14,424 nucleotides of DNA, from assembly GCF_001949145.1 (NCBI RefSeq), contig NW_019091494.1, positions 789,006 through 803,429 on the forward strand, read 5' to 3'. Origin of the DNA: Acanthaster planci. Taxonomy: Eukaryota; Echinodermata; Asteroidea; Valvatida; Acanthasteridae. A program made the position numbers and the translations under genes. Under the pieces are notes generated by a model. That model did no database searches. It was not told where the DNA came from and worked only from the letters and a program-made list of their open reading frames with translations. Shown piece by piece: positions 1 through 8,222 of the stretch (positions are counted from its first letter, which is position 1; every line of letters begins with the position of its first letter).

Positions 1-370
1 TGAATTTGAGAAAAAAAGCAGCCCTGAATTAAAAACTATACTTTTTAACTGCATCAAAGTAGGGTGAAACTTTACAGACCTGTACAGAATCACTGAATCA
101 TAACACCAATCTAGCATTTTCGACTATGCACACAAACAGGATGTGACAAATTTTTACCTCAGGATAAATGCGGCAAATAAATGCACGAGTCTATGAAGAT
201 GTGATAACTGAATCAGCCATTTTGCATTTTTTTCTTCTAATCAAAAAGATGATGGAAGCTTTTATTCTCATGTAAGCAGAATGCTCTTTGCCACTTCTTA
301 CCCAAACTTTTGTCACTTTTTTCTTAAACTCATGGATTGTCACATCTATAATTTTTATGAAGCTTCTCAC

Positions 371-534
371 CCCAGCTGTCACCAAAAAATTAAAGATATT
401 CTAGCCATTCTTCCAGAAGGAGATGAAGTCATCCATCCACTTTAAGATGATCTCCACCATGAAGAGAAACAGGGAACAGTAGTTGAAGATTTCCAGAGCA
501 TGCTTCAGGCCTACCAGACTTGAGCTGCTGTTTC
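371..534 (-). CDS. CATSPER2: CATSPER2-like exon: S1-S2 linker, S2 and start of S3, with in-frame TAG
   Basis: Read on the minus strand from 534, after an acceptor ending TATCAG, to the donor GGG|GTGAGA at 370-365. The exon is 164 nt, entering in phase 1 and leaving in phase 0. It encodes a Ser-rich linker, then LVGLKHALEIF, a hydrophobic S2 helix with EIILKW, then DDFISFWKNG, a stop (TAG, 401-403), then NIFNFLVTAG. Known CATSPER2 has LKLTLEV, EILLKW, FSVFWK and WNVFDFVVT in the same order and at the same spacing. The TAG therefore falls on the family tryptophan and the frame stays recognisable after it. The Asp of the NIFDF motif is Asn here. TGG to TAG and Asp to Asn would both be G-to-A changes on the coding strand. 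The entry frame joins exactly to the S1 exon (CAATCA G|GA AAC). Confidence 0.85.
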
Positions 535-783
535 CTGATACCTCAGAGAAAGGGTTTCGTCAGATTGCATCAGACTGTTGCTGATCAATGATGAGTGCTC
601 CCCCCCAGAATTTTTTTCCCTGCAACCCTCACCCCCCAAAACCTTGATATTCTGTACATTATTTCACAATGTTTTTATGATGGCATATACAGGTAGGGCG
701 AAGATCGAGAGGCTTTATTAATATTGATCACCTCAAACACCATATTCAAGAGTGATTCCTTCCTTAAGTGCTTGACTTAATAC

Positions 784-838
784 CTGATTGCATTCCCAGG
801 GCAATGGGAATTGCAAGAATCAGGATAAGCATTAAGTT
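784..838 (-). CDS. CATSPER2: CATSPER2-like exon: transmembrane segment S1
   Basis: A 55-nt minus-strand exon follows a good polypyrimidine acceptor (TTCCCTCTTGCAG) and precedes the donor CAG|GTATTA. It encodes NLMLILILAIPIALGMQS plus one base, a hydrophobic helix of the right length for S1. In CATSPER2 the matching piece begins NFIIFLVFLN and ends near MVE. Joined to the next exon, the S1-to-S2 distance is 34 residues against 37 in the human protein. It is too short to be found by ORF scanning. The identification rests on helix character, splice sites and phase rather than on many identical residues. Confidence 0.75.
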
Positions 839-1343
839 CTGCAAGAGGGAACTTCGATAATGTTGACAAAATTAAGGATATAATTGATATTAAAATAAAC
901 AGAATAGAAGATTAACACAAACTGGCATGAGAAACCTCCATACAACTTTGTAACTCCAGCTAGAACAAGGATTTCTTGTATCAATTTAAAACTGAAAGTA
1001 AATCATTTTCACCCAAACCCCCTGCTAACTGCCTTTCTCTACATCATAGCAGAGAACTAAACAAGTGAATCAAAAATCACTAAACACGCAGGCAGAACTT
1101 GAATACGCTTATTTCTTGACAGATTTTCATCTGTTTACGTGGTTCAAGTCACAACTTTCTGTCTTTTGCACTATAATGTAGCATAATTTCACAATAAACC
1201 CTGATGAGATTCACCTTGAGTTGGGGCTCCTCGCAGGCCTCAAATGTAAAGCAGTGGGAAATCTTTGATGTGGAAATCAAACTGGGCCACCACACCCATT
1301 AGGCAAATAAATGTGTCCGTTAAAACAGATGGACAATTGTCAC

Positions 1344-1517
1344 AAAAAAGATACTCTCCAGAACAAATCGTACCCACATGTTGAGCGGCAGGTTCTTGGA
1401 GTTCTTGTTGTGGACCCAGTTCTTGTGCCGATCAGCCTTGCTGACCTTACTGACCTCAGCCTTCCTGGAGTAGACCTGAAAGTTGACTAGTCCAGCTGGG
1501 TTGTTCGGCATCACCTT
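1344..1517 (-). CDS. CATSPER2: CATSPER2-like exon: cytosolic segment before S1
   Basis: A 58-codon minus-strand exon after the acceptor CATCCGCAG|AAG. It is clearly more GC-rich than its surroundings. It encodes KVMPNNPAGLVNFQVYSRK, a basic stretch (KVSKADRHKNW), then NLPLNMWVRFVLESIFF. Human CATSPER2 has a LVRF motif and then PPLSLWAGWVLECPLF at equivalent spacing just before S1. The 3' boundary is uncertain. I place it at TTTTTT|GTGACA (1,343) because this keeps the VLES-FF match and joins S1 in phase 0. The alternative donor ATGTGG|GTACGA (upstream, near 1,380) would drop 13 residues that match the family. The frame stays open past the 5' end as far as 1,577, but that part reads like intron. 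Confidence 0.85.
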
Positions 1518-1667
1518 CTGCGGATGCAATGTACATGTATCTGACCAGCAGAAATAAAAACAGCTATACATTATCAAAAACTGTCAACAAATCAAGACAT
1601 TCTTTCCGAAGAAATTTGATCACGATAACAAATGATACACTGAGGGTGGGATCAAGAGCCAAAGTTC

Positions 1668-1679
1668 GGGGGGGGGGGG
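1668..1679 (+). repeat. Poly-G tract (12 G)
   Basis: An uninterrupted run of twelve G on the plus strand lies in the intron upstream of the pre-S1 exon. A second G-rich stretch (ggaggggggg near 1,827) lies 160 bp further on. It is a low-complexity tract and a likely place for length errors in the assembly. Confidence 0.9.
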
Positions 1680-1799
1680 AAGAATTCAGATAGTTGTTAA
1701 GTACCTTCTATGGCCCTTCTGAGGGGTCAAGGGTACAGTTTAGAGCTTTTCAAGTTCCAGGCTTTTTGAAATGATATGGAATGAAAAATACCTTACTCT

Positions 1800-1890
1800 C
1801 TTAAAAAACAAATTCATTCGCTACTGGAGGGGGGGCAAGGTGCCCATTGGCCCCCCTGGATCTGCCATGGGGGAGGGCACAAACAGAACA
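1800..1890. repeat. G/C-tract fragment of a likely dispersed repeat
   Basis: The stretch alternates G-runs and C-runs around a short dyad (ggtgcccattggcccccc), then tggatctgcc and gggggagggcac. Similar strings occur in dispersed repeats of marine invertebrate genomes as I remember them. Ends and family cannot be fixed from one copy. The small plus-strand ORFs across this area show no recognisable protein. Confidence 0.3.
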
Positions 1891-2497
1891 ATGTCCCACC
1901 TCTATCACTTGTTCTTAATTGTTTTTGTCTTTTTCTCTTTCTTTTCTGGTGGTAACTGGTTACACCACGCAAAGACGGGTAACTTTGGCTATATGAGATA
2001 ATATTACCTCACTGTATGCTTGGATTTTGTTTCTGCTGTGGGCACATCTCCTTCCCCGTTTTCATAGATGCTGGATCTATCACTGATATTATGTTTTTGA
2101 AAGCTGTGGCACTAACATGGTCCATAGATTACTCGGAATATTTGATCTTTCCTGAAGCAAACTACACACCATCTCCTAAACAAACTGGAAAAGAGGCAAG
2201 GGCTTTGAAAAAAAGAATGGCTATGCTGGTTCCGATGAACGGCTGAGCAGTTTTGCCGAGTCTCAGCTCGAGGTCCATGTCTGATTGTTCATGGACAGGA
2301 CAGTGCACTGGCCGTTTGTGTGAACATAGTTGAAGTGCAAGTGGCCCAAGCTAAAGGTTCCAAGGCTTAGTACTAGTAGGCCTACCGGTATCTTGATCCC
2401 ACAAAAGCCCGGGCCCCACAGACATGCCCAAATATACCCACTAGCAAAATCTTTGGAGTAGTATTTGGGTGCACTGACTTTCTAAATGTCCTTGTAC

Positions 2498-2602
2498 ATT
2501 GAGGCTGTCCAGGAGGTGGAAGTCCTCGATGAACTTGAAACGGAAGATCATTGAGGTGTCAGCTCATCAAACAGCTTGTTAGAGATCCCAGACTCATCCA
2601 GG
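2498..2602 (-). CDS. CATSPER2: CATSPER2-like N-terminal exon, with frame conflict
   Basis: The 3' part (2,551-2,498) reads MIFRFKFIEDFHLLDSLN and ends at the donor AAT|GTACAAGG in phase 0. It aligns without gaps to human CATSPER2 AIRSRLIDTFSLIEHLQ: R, I, F, L and L are shared, with K/R, E/D, D/E and N/Q changes. The 5' part reads in another frame, LDESGISNKLFDELTPQ then TGA, after an acceptor ending CTGATAG at 2,603. Going from one frame to the other needs one extra base near 2,551. Either a one-base deletion has broken the exon, or translation starts at the ATG at 2,551-2,549 and the upstream part is untranslated or chance. Confidence 0.6.
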
Positions 2603-2641
2603 CTATCAGTCCCCAGTTATTCTCTGCCTAAATTCACAGGA

Positions 2642-2735
2642 ATTCATACATGTACATTCCTGAGCATACATGTACTTGGAATCGAGAGGGCTCGGGAATG
2701 TATGACTCATCCCTCTCATACATGTATGTCGCTCA
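2642..2735. repeat. Clustered catacatgta words and weak inverted repeat
   Basis: The word catacatgta occurs three times (near 2,645, 2,665 and 2,718). acattcctgagc (about 2,652) pairs with gctcgggaatgt (about 2,689) with one mismatch, giving a possible stem with a loop of about 25 nt. Such words are common in echinoderm-like DNA and no function is implied. Confidence 0.4.
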
Positions 2736-3450
2736 TTATGGATGCATATGTTTCCATGGTTTTCCTACTTCCATGATGCACAACTAACCTATATTAATTG
2801 TGTCAAAATTAATTCTCACCCTGCGGGCTGGCAGGCCTTTGACAACAAATAAAATATCACCTAAGCAGTGTCCCAGTAACTGAATAAACTGTGACATGAT
2901 ATGAATGGCCAGCATGATGACTTGGACGCACAAAAGTTTTCAATAAACATGCACCTCAGCACGGCAACGCATGTTCCTTTACCCTGGGAGCTTGAACAAA
3001 ATGGCACATATTACATGTATAATGAAAGTGCTTGTTCCAGATACAGATGCCACTGACTTTTCACTGCAGTGACCTAAGCTATCTGAACTGAAAGAAGTGG
3101 AATGTACCAAAAAGTCAAATTTAGCAGTGAACATATGAGGTCAGGTAATCACTTCGACATTTGTTAAAAAAGGAAAAGACAAAAAAGACCAGCGCCACTA
3201 CTCACTAGGGTTTGTACACAGGGTGTCAACTGGTCAAGTGGAGCTTGAGGGGCTTAAACTTTGGGACCCCATTTAATATAAAGGGATTGTGACCTACTTT
3301 TCAACATCCAGATTCACCTTGGTGGATGGCTATGACTTCATGCTCATTTATTAATAAATACAAAGGGGTAAGTATGGGTATACCCGATCGGGGAGGGGGG
3401 GAGAACCGAATCAGCCGTGATTTTTTTTCATATAGTAGGGCCTACTACTC

Positions 3451-3769
3451 GCGTCAAAAGTGGACAATCCCATTTTCTCATTTTCTGCTAGTAGATTTTC
3501 GGGATTTTGGACTTAGCGTATAGCATTTTCAAAAAATGCAATTTTTCGCTAGCAAATATTTGGATTTTACTTTAACAACTCTTGTGGCGCGTCAAAAGTG
3601 GACAACTAAAAACTTCAAATTCCAACTGGAAAAATTACTGTCATGCTCCAAAAGTGGACAACCCCATTTTCCCATTTTCTGCTTGTAAATTTTCGGATTT
3701 TTTGAAGTTGCACCATTCTTTTTCCAAAAACCCAATTTTTTGCAAGCAGAAATTTGGATTTTACTCCGG
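3451..3769. repeat. Internal direct repeats of the MITE-like element
   Basis: Copy 1 (about 3,451-3,572) and copy 2 (about 3,643-3,769) share the order caaaagtggacaa, cccattttc-cattttctgct, attttcgg, aattttt-gc-agca, aatttggattttact. A third, truncated start (gcgtcaaaagtggacaac) is at 3,589-3,606. The offset is about 190 bp. This is a partial internal duplication, presumably older than the present insertion. Confidence 0.8.
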
Positions 3770-3809
3770 TAAAATCTGGATTTTTACTGCTCCATAGCCT
3801 ATGCTCTCG

Positions 3810-3866
3810 TCATTTGATTCAAGTCACAGTCTGTAGGCCCTACAGACTGTGACGTGAATCAAATGA
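3810..3866. repeat. 57-bp near-perfect palindrome
   Basis: Arms 3,810-3,837 and 3,839-3,866 (28 bp each) are reverse complements with one mismatch around a single central base. They start tcatttgattca and meet at ctgtagg-c-cctacag. Single-stranded, this would form a long hairpin. It lies just inside the right terminal inverted repeat of the MITE-like element, so it is probably part of that family. Confidence 0.9.
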
Positions 3867-4378
3867 ACAGTGTAGGCCCTACTACATGAAAAAAATCACG
3901 GCTGATCGGGTTTTCCCCTCGATCGGGTATACCCCCACTTACCCAAGTTGGTTTTGTTCAAAGAGGGTAGAGTTTCGAGGAAAATTATGGGGGAAACTGT
4001 GAATGTTTTAACACACGACACGTGGTGGAGACAAATTTGCATGGCCCTGATGATGGCTGGTTAATATCAGTAAGAAATTTAGTCACATTTTCTCTCAATT
4101 TACAATTCGAATTATCCAAACATACGGTCAGCGCTATAAAGACTGCATTGCCATCATGGGCCATCAACATTACTAGCCTAGCCAAGGCAATGCTAGGGTA
4201 GGGAGAGGAATGACCAGTTTTACAAGGTCAACGTTCATGACATGGACCCGTAAAATGACAAAAAAAGGGGGTTAAGCCTATAATCCCCCAAGTGACATCA
4301 TAGGCCTATATTTGCATTTGTTTATTAAATTAAGAAATTTTCACTTAGTTCTAAGCATCAGACGTGTCACAAGCTTAC

Positions 4379-4407
4379 CTCACGAGCGACGCTTTCGAAC
4401 ATGCCAT
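4379..4407 (-). CDS. CATSPER2: Candidate first coding exon of the CATSPER2-like gene
   Basis: On the minus strand an ATG in a CpG-rich patch opens MACSKASLV followed by AG|GTAAGC, a strong 5' splice site (phase 2). It could supply the first residues of the channel; human CATSPER2 also begins Met-Ala. Joining it to the acceptor at 2,603 keeps codon phase into LDESGISN. Only position, start codon and donor support it. Nine residues are too few for homology. It could equally be the first exon of an unrelated transcript. Confidence 0.35.
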
Positions 4408-4620
4408 GCCGCGCTAGCGCTGCGAATGTACATGTTTTCGATCGAGAGCGCACGTAATTATGATGAAGCTGGATACCAGACCCGATGATGACATTATGTC
4501 GTCAGGGAATCTTTACCCGGCTGAAGTTAGCCGCGATCTGGACCCGATTTTCCAGCCTCAACCCAGCCGCGATTTTGGTTAGAGTCTCAGACGCTAGAAT
4601 AAGTGCGTGGAGGTCCACAT
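4380..4620 (-). promoter_or_regulatory. CpG-rich patch, probable promoter/first-exon region
   Basis: CpG dinucleotides are dense here (for example CGAGCGACGC, GCCGCGCTAGCGC, TCGATCGAGAGCGCACG) in an otherwise CpG-poor neighbourhood. The patch covers and lies 5' of the candidate first exon on the minus strand. No TATA box is evident. The word agccgcgat occurs twice (near 4,530 and 4,567). Promoter function is inferred from composition and position only. Confidence 0.35.
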
Positions 4621-4943
4621 TTCTTCAAAATATACCGACCAGTATGTGGTTTATAAATACGAATCCTCGTCACATAGGAACACATGATGTAATTTTACGT
4701 GATAAACTTCTGCGTAAACTATTTTTTTTATGAACAACGAAATTTCGAATGTAAATTTTTTTCGTTTTCTTTCAAGTACTGGTTATACTACTTAAATTCT
4801 TTTTCTAGAACATGATGAGTTGGATTTGGCGCTGCTACAGTTAACCTATGCATTTCTACAAAAGTAAACGGCACATACTTTAATCTGATGCTTTTATTTC
4901 AAAAGGAGGAAGACGATGTCTGTGGGCATACTCAAATTTGAAT

Positions 4944-5193
4944 GAAGCTAAATCGATTTCAAAACTAAGGCCAGCCACACCCATAGCAAATGTCGTATTT
5001 TGGCTACTACGTCCTGTCTGCAATGGTCTTTATGTCATCTTTAAGACGACGTGTACCCTGCAGTTATGACAAATTGTGCGCCTTTATTGCTTGATCTGAA
5101 AGAACAATCTACTAGGAACACTTAACTGTGGATAAAGCTAAATCGGTTAATAAATCAAGGCCAGCCACACCCACGGAAAATGGCGTAATCTGG
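4944..5193 (+). repeat. Diverged direct repeat pair, offset 190 bp
   Basis: Copy 1 at 4,944-5,003 and copy 2 at 5,134-5,193 share aagctaaatcg, aaggccagccacaccca and a following aaatg-cgta-t-tgg pattern at the same internal spacing. The 130 bp between them is not obviously repeated. No coding capacity or terminal repeats are seen. Confidence 0.75.
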
Positions 5194-5199
5194 AACCCA

Positions 5200-6985
5200 T
5201 CGACTGCAGGTAGGTAAATCTTTGCAACGTTGTACAATATCGTTTTCACGTAAGCACGGGCAGTAAAAACAAACGTAGGCCTACGTGAACGTAGAGACCT
5301 AGGTACGATATCGATACGATGCGATGGGTTGTTAAGAAAATTCGTTTCTTACCCATCTCCATATGACTTTTCCTAAATATTACTTGAGGAAGGCAACGAT
5401 AAAATTCCAACATGAGTGTTTCATGGGGTGGTTTCAGTTAGGAATTATTCTTCCAAAATTTATCGGCCCAATGTAAAATCCCCATAGGCGGAACGCGCGA
5501 AGGTTCCGGGAGCTCGCTGCGTGACCTTTTATTTCCAGGCTCTATTAGCTTCGGCTAATGCCATAGGAAGGCTTCCTTTCTTCCTTCTGTGTTAAACAAG
5601 GCCAAACAGTGAAACACACCCCCCCCGTTCTTAAAAAAATGTACTGGCAGTCATTTCCGGTTCTGGAAAGAATTCCTGAGTATTGTTATCCGTCCCATAT
5701 CTCACTTCAAATGTTGGCGTAGGCTACACGGGCTGATAACATTTTTCAAGTCTTTAACATTTTCTTGAAATAGATATAATCGTTTTCCCAAAGTAGATTA
5801 CTTTTGCAATGCCAATCGAGCGCTTGTATGCACCAAAGGGAACTTTAAGTGTTAGGGTGCGTTTTCCTACACAACCCAACTGAGCCCATACTGTCCCTTT
5901 TGTTCTTTACAGCCCCCACAAATATTTCCGATTCCTTTACAGGGACAGAATTGCATTGAACGGGTGACGGTGTGCCAGAGATGGTCATTTAATTAAGTCA
6001 TTGGGTGTCGTTTTCATTTGTTGAAGTCATTACACCAATTTCAGAAAAACTATTGACATAGCACGACAAAATAGGTAAATCAACAAATCAATTCGTAAAT
6101 TTGAAACTTTATTGTCAGGAAGGCTTGCGCTCGTTTACAGGATCTCGCATTGTTTTGTGTTCATAATTGTACATGCGTACATGTACAGTAAAACTGTAAT
6201 TTTTTTTGTCAATGTTAACATTTTGCTACTGCATGTACATAAAACTGTGTTCTTTTTATTTTTTCCAGTGTTTAACTTAACGTCAGTTTTAAACTAAATG
6301 TCAATGGAGAATTCATTTAGTTCTGTGAACTGCATTTATAAGACTGGTATCAAAGGCATACGAATCCCTTTGGTGTAGATTCTCGCTGAAAAGAGTGGTT
6401 TCCTTTGGCTTTATTGTTATGCTGTTCTGTACCGTGACCTTTTAGTGACGTTTGTGGGATCAAGATTTTTTGAATGTTTCGAATACAGAATGATTCAGAG
6501 TACGATTACGCAAGCTCGTGCACGTCTACTGGCAAACAATAAGCGTAAACCTACCGTCTGAAGGAAGGCCCGGACTGAAATTCCTTACAAGGGTGGGTCA
6601 CCTCAGGATGCAAGCTGTCATCGATGTCTCCAAAATTCGGATTTCGAGCGCGAAATAGTGAGCTCTAAAAACGTTAAATCCAGCTTTAGTCAGAAGTATG
6701 AAGTAAGTATTGATCCGAGAAACCAAATTGTGTGTAGTTGATTACATAATTGTCTGGAAATCTCTTACATGTTCTTGTGTCTCTAACGCCCAAGCGGTTT
6801 CATTCAAAAGCAGAGAGAGAACCGAATTTTTGGGAGGCCAGCTTTTTTCTGGAGGAAAATCGAGGTGCTTCTTACACAGTTTGAGGAAAAAGGGGAAGAA
6901 TAAAACCATAGGTTTATAAAACATTTAACGATTTCAGCGACCTAGCGACTGTATGCTCTAGAAATTGTTTAATTTGTACAAAAAT
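5200..6985. other. No supported gene
   Basis: I see only short chance ORFs with no recognisable protein. A modest CpG-rich stretch lies near 5,485-5,560 (ggcggaacgcgcgaaggttcc) and a tacatgta-type palindrome cluster near 6,170-6,190. Neither is tied to a gene. Confidence 0.6.
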
Positions 6986-7085
6986 GACACTGAAGGAATT
7001 TTAAGGAAATAGCCGTGAAAAAAATGCAAGAGTTGTAATCCAGTTTGTTTCTTTATTTTGTTGAATTCTGGTATTCTATTCCAAG

Positions 7086-7194
7086 GTCTCTTCCGGCGCA
7101 AAGATGGCTCCCTATATTCGAGCATGAAAAGTCTGAACAAAATCAGGCAATCGTAATGGCCCCTGAAAGGCAACATGCTCTTTTATCCATTCAT
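7086..7194 (+). other. Exon-like segment, block A unit 1
   Basis: Between an AG (ctattccaag, ending 7,085) and TCAT|GTAAGT lie 109 bp containing AAGATGGCTCC, an ATG in favourable context opening only MAPYIRA then stop. The other frame, SLPAQRWLPIFEHEKS, is open through into unit 2. I cannot say whether it is spliced. The length is not a multiple of three, and joining it to unit 2 would shift frame. Confidence 0.3.
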
Positions 7195-7288
7195 GTAAGT
7201 TTAATAGCCACATGTAATGTGGTTGCCGAAGGCGATGTTGCCCTATCGCATCGTACTTTTATGGCATTGTTTTGTTCATCTTTTACAG

Positions 7289-7404
7289 GACCTCTTCCCG
7301 TGCGAAGATGGCTCACAAAATTCGTACATAGAAAGTCTGACCATTCTCCAAATCTTTCAATCGTGGTGGCACCCGAAAAGGCACATGTTGCTCTGTCCAT
7401 TAAT
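7289..7404 (+). other. Exon-like segment, block A unit 2
   Basis: A textbook-looking acceptor (tttgttcatcttttacag) precedes 116 bp ending TAAT|GTAAGT. It contains AAGATGGCTCAC (MAHKIRT then stop) and in the other frame PLPVRRWLTKFVHRKS followed by VVAPEKAHVALSIN, parallel to unit 1. These are the best splice-like signals of any unit. No frame-preserving chain across units exists, and no known domain is seen. Confidence 0.35.
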
Positions 7405-7582
7405 GTAAGTTTCATATCCATATTTGCTGTAGTTAGGGAAATATCCGCAAAAGCAGGCAAGATTTGTTGCCCTATTTTGTATTTTTATACAATTTTCCCT
7501 GTGTCCACACCATGCTGGTCCTCCTTTCGCGAAATGATGGCTCCCTGTATATTGCTCGTTCTTAAACGTCTGTCTATTCCAT

Positions 7583-7950
7583 ACACCGTAGGACACGGTA
7601 GCCATTAACACTGACAAGTATCAAATCACTCAAGCTGATGCAAAGATCCAAACCCAGAAGTCATGCGCCATCTCCTTTGCTCACTCGTTTAAAAGGATCA
7701 ACAACCATGGCTGACTGGAACCTATACTGCCTAAAAACATACACCAAGTCACTACATTTAAAGACAAAACTTCATGACATGGATCTAACTACTGTCATCC
7801 TCGGAGAACCACTATTAACCGCTAACAGCTCCAAATCCTCCAATTTCAGTATGATTTAACGTACACCCTAGGGGGTTAATATTAATCCGCTAGCCAGGAC
7901 ACGTCTGCTACATGTAGTATATCCTGTTAGTGGAGTTTGCTTCCAGTAGG
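7583..7950. other. Non-repeat insertion in block A unit 3
   Basis: Repeat similarity stops after cgtctgtctattcc and resumes at aatctggtaatcgtgg. The roughly 370 bp between have no match elsewhere in the window and no clear terminal repeats or target duplication. A plus-strand reading frame (7,638-7,859) includes MADWNLYCLKTYTKS and has no family I recognise. Confidence 0.5.
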
Positions 7951-8222
7951 TAGAAGCAAAATCTGGTAATCGTGGAGGCATCGGAAAGGACTCGTATTCC
8001 TCTATCCATTGACGTACGTTTCACATTCATATTGGATGTAGTTAAGGGAATATCGGTAAGTGAATGCGAGAATTGTTGCCCTAGTGCTTCGTGTTGCCGT
8101 GCAATTCTCCCAAATATTGCTCCTTGTATTGGAGTATAAAATGTCTTTAAAAAGTCCATATCCGTCCATCTTGGTGAAATGCAGAAAGGTCACCTGTATC
8201 TATTGATGTAAGTTTTACATCC

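Larger units (their letters stand above)
1518..2497 (-). other. Intron between N-terminal and pre-S1 exons; one short exon expected but not found
   Basis: Apart from the G tracts noted separately, I see no convincing coding sequence. Family comparison predicts about 17 residues (the region after LDSLN and before KVMP) that should come from a phase 0/0 exon here. A minus-strand 39-codon ORF starting near 2,260 (MDLELRLGKTAQPF) has no resemblance to it. Confidence 0.4.
3366..3944. mobile_element. MITE-like non-autonomous DNA element, 579 bp
   Basis: The sequence from 3,366 (gggtaagt...) and the reverse complement of the sequence ending at 3,944 match over about 75-80 bp with few differences. 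The shared order is gggtaagt, gggtatacccgatcg, a G-rich step, atcagccgtgattttttt, cat-tagtagggcctac. Left inverted repeat about 3,366-3,445, right about 3,872-3,944. Outside, both ends are flanked by AAG (3,363-3,365 and 3,945-3,947), compatible with a 3-bp target duplication as in PIF/Harbinger-type elements, though three bases can match by chance. The interior has a ~125-bp direct repeat and a long palindrome, and no transposase. It lies in the putative first intron of the CATSPER2-like gene. Confidence 0.85.
371..4407 (-). pseudogene. CATSPER2: CATSPER2-like sperm cation channel locus, N-terminal half, apparently disabled
   Basis: Five exon-sized minus-strand segments in 5' to 3' order resemble, piece by piece, the N-terminus, pre-S1 segment, S1, S2 and start of S3 of CATSPER2. 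This is one of four pore-forming subunits of the sperm-flagellum Ca2+ channel CatSper. The resemblance is judged from memory of human CATSPER2. Splice phases of the last four segments fit each other (0/0, 0/1, 1/0). Two lesions are seen: an in-frame TAG at 401-403 replacing the conserved Trp at the start of S3, and a one-base frame conflict within the second exon if the candidate first exon is used. One short exon (about 17 residues between the N-terminal and pre-S1 exons) was not found. S4, pore and C-terminal exons would lie to the left of the window. A decayed paralogue, a null allele of a real gene, or assembly error are all possible. Channel-family identity is much surer than pseudogene status. 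Confidence 0.7.

Noticed and set aside
191-385. 64-residue minus-strand ORF as a separate gene
   Set aside because: Its first codons are the tail of the S2/S3 exon (VTAG) and the rest is intron after the GTGAGA donor.
1210-1300. Minus-strand stretch reading FTFEACEEPQLK before a GTGAAT donor-like site, as the S1-S2 linker exon
   Set aside because: A better S1 exon at 838-784 lies downstream and joins the S2 exon directly in phase. Adding this stretch would put it before S1.
1771-2246. Two 76-residue plus-strand ORFs
   Set aside because: No family resemblance, and they cross G/C-tract repeat sequence within the intron of the minus-strand gene.
4040-4060. Hammerhead ribozyme core (ctgatga near 4,047)
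   Set aside because: No paired stems or matching GAAA segment at workable spacing. Tandem units also lack a CTGATGA/GAAA pair.
7045-7608. 187-residue plus-strand ORF across block A units 1-3
   Set aside because: It is open in overlapping frames on both strands, repeats with the tandem unit, and crosses the splice-like GTAAGT sites as VS. No known domain. Later units break the frame, so I treat it as a by-product of the repeat.
7638-7859. 73-residue ORF in the block A insertion as a real gene
   Set aside because: No recognisable motif, no splice context, and length within chance expectation.
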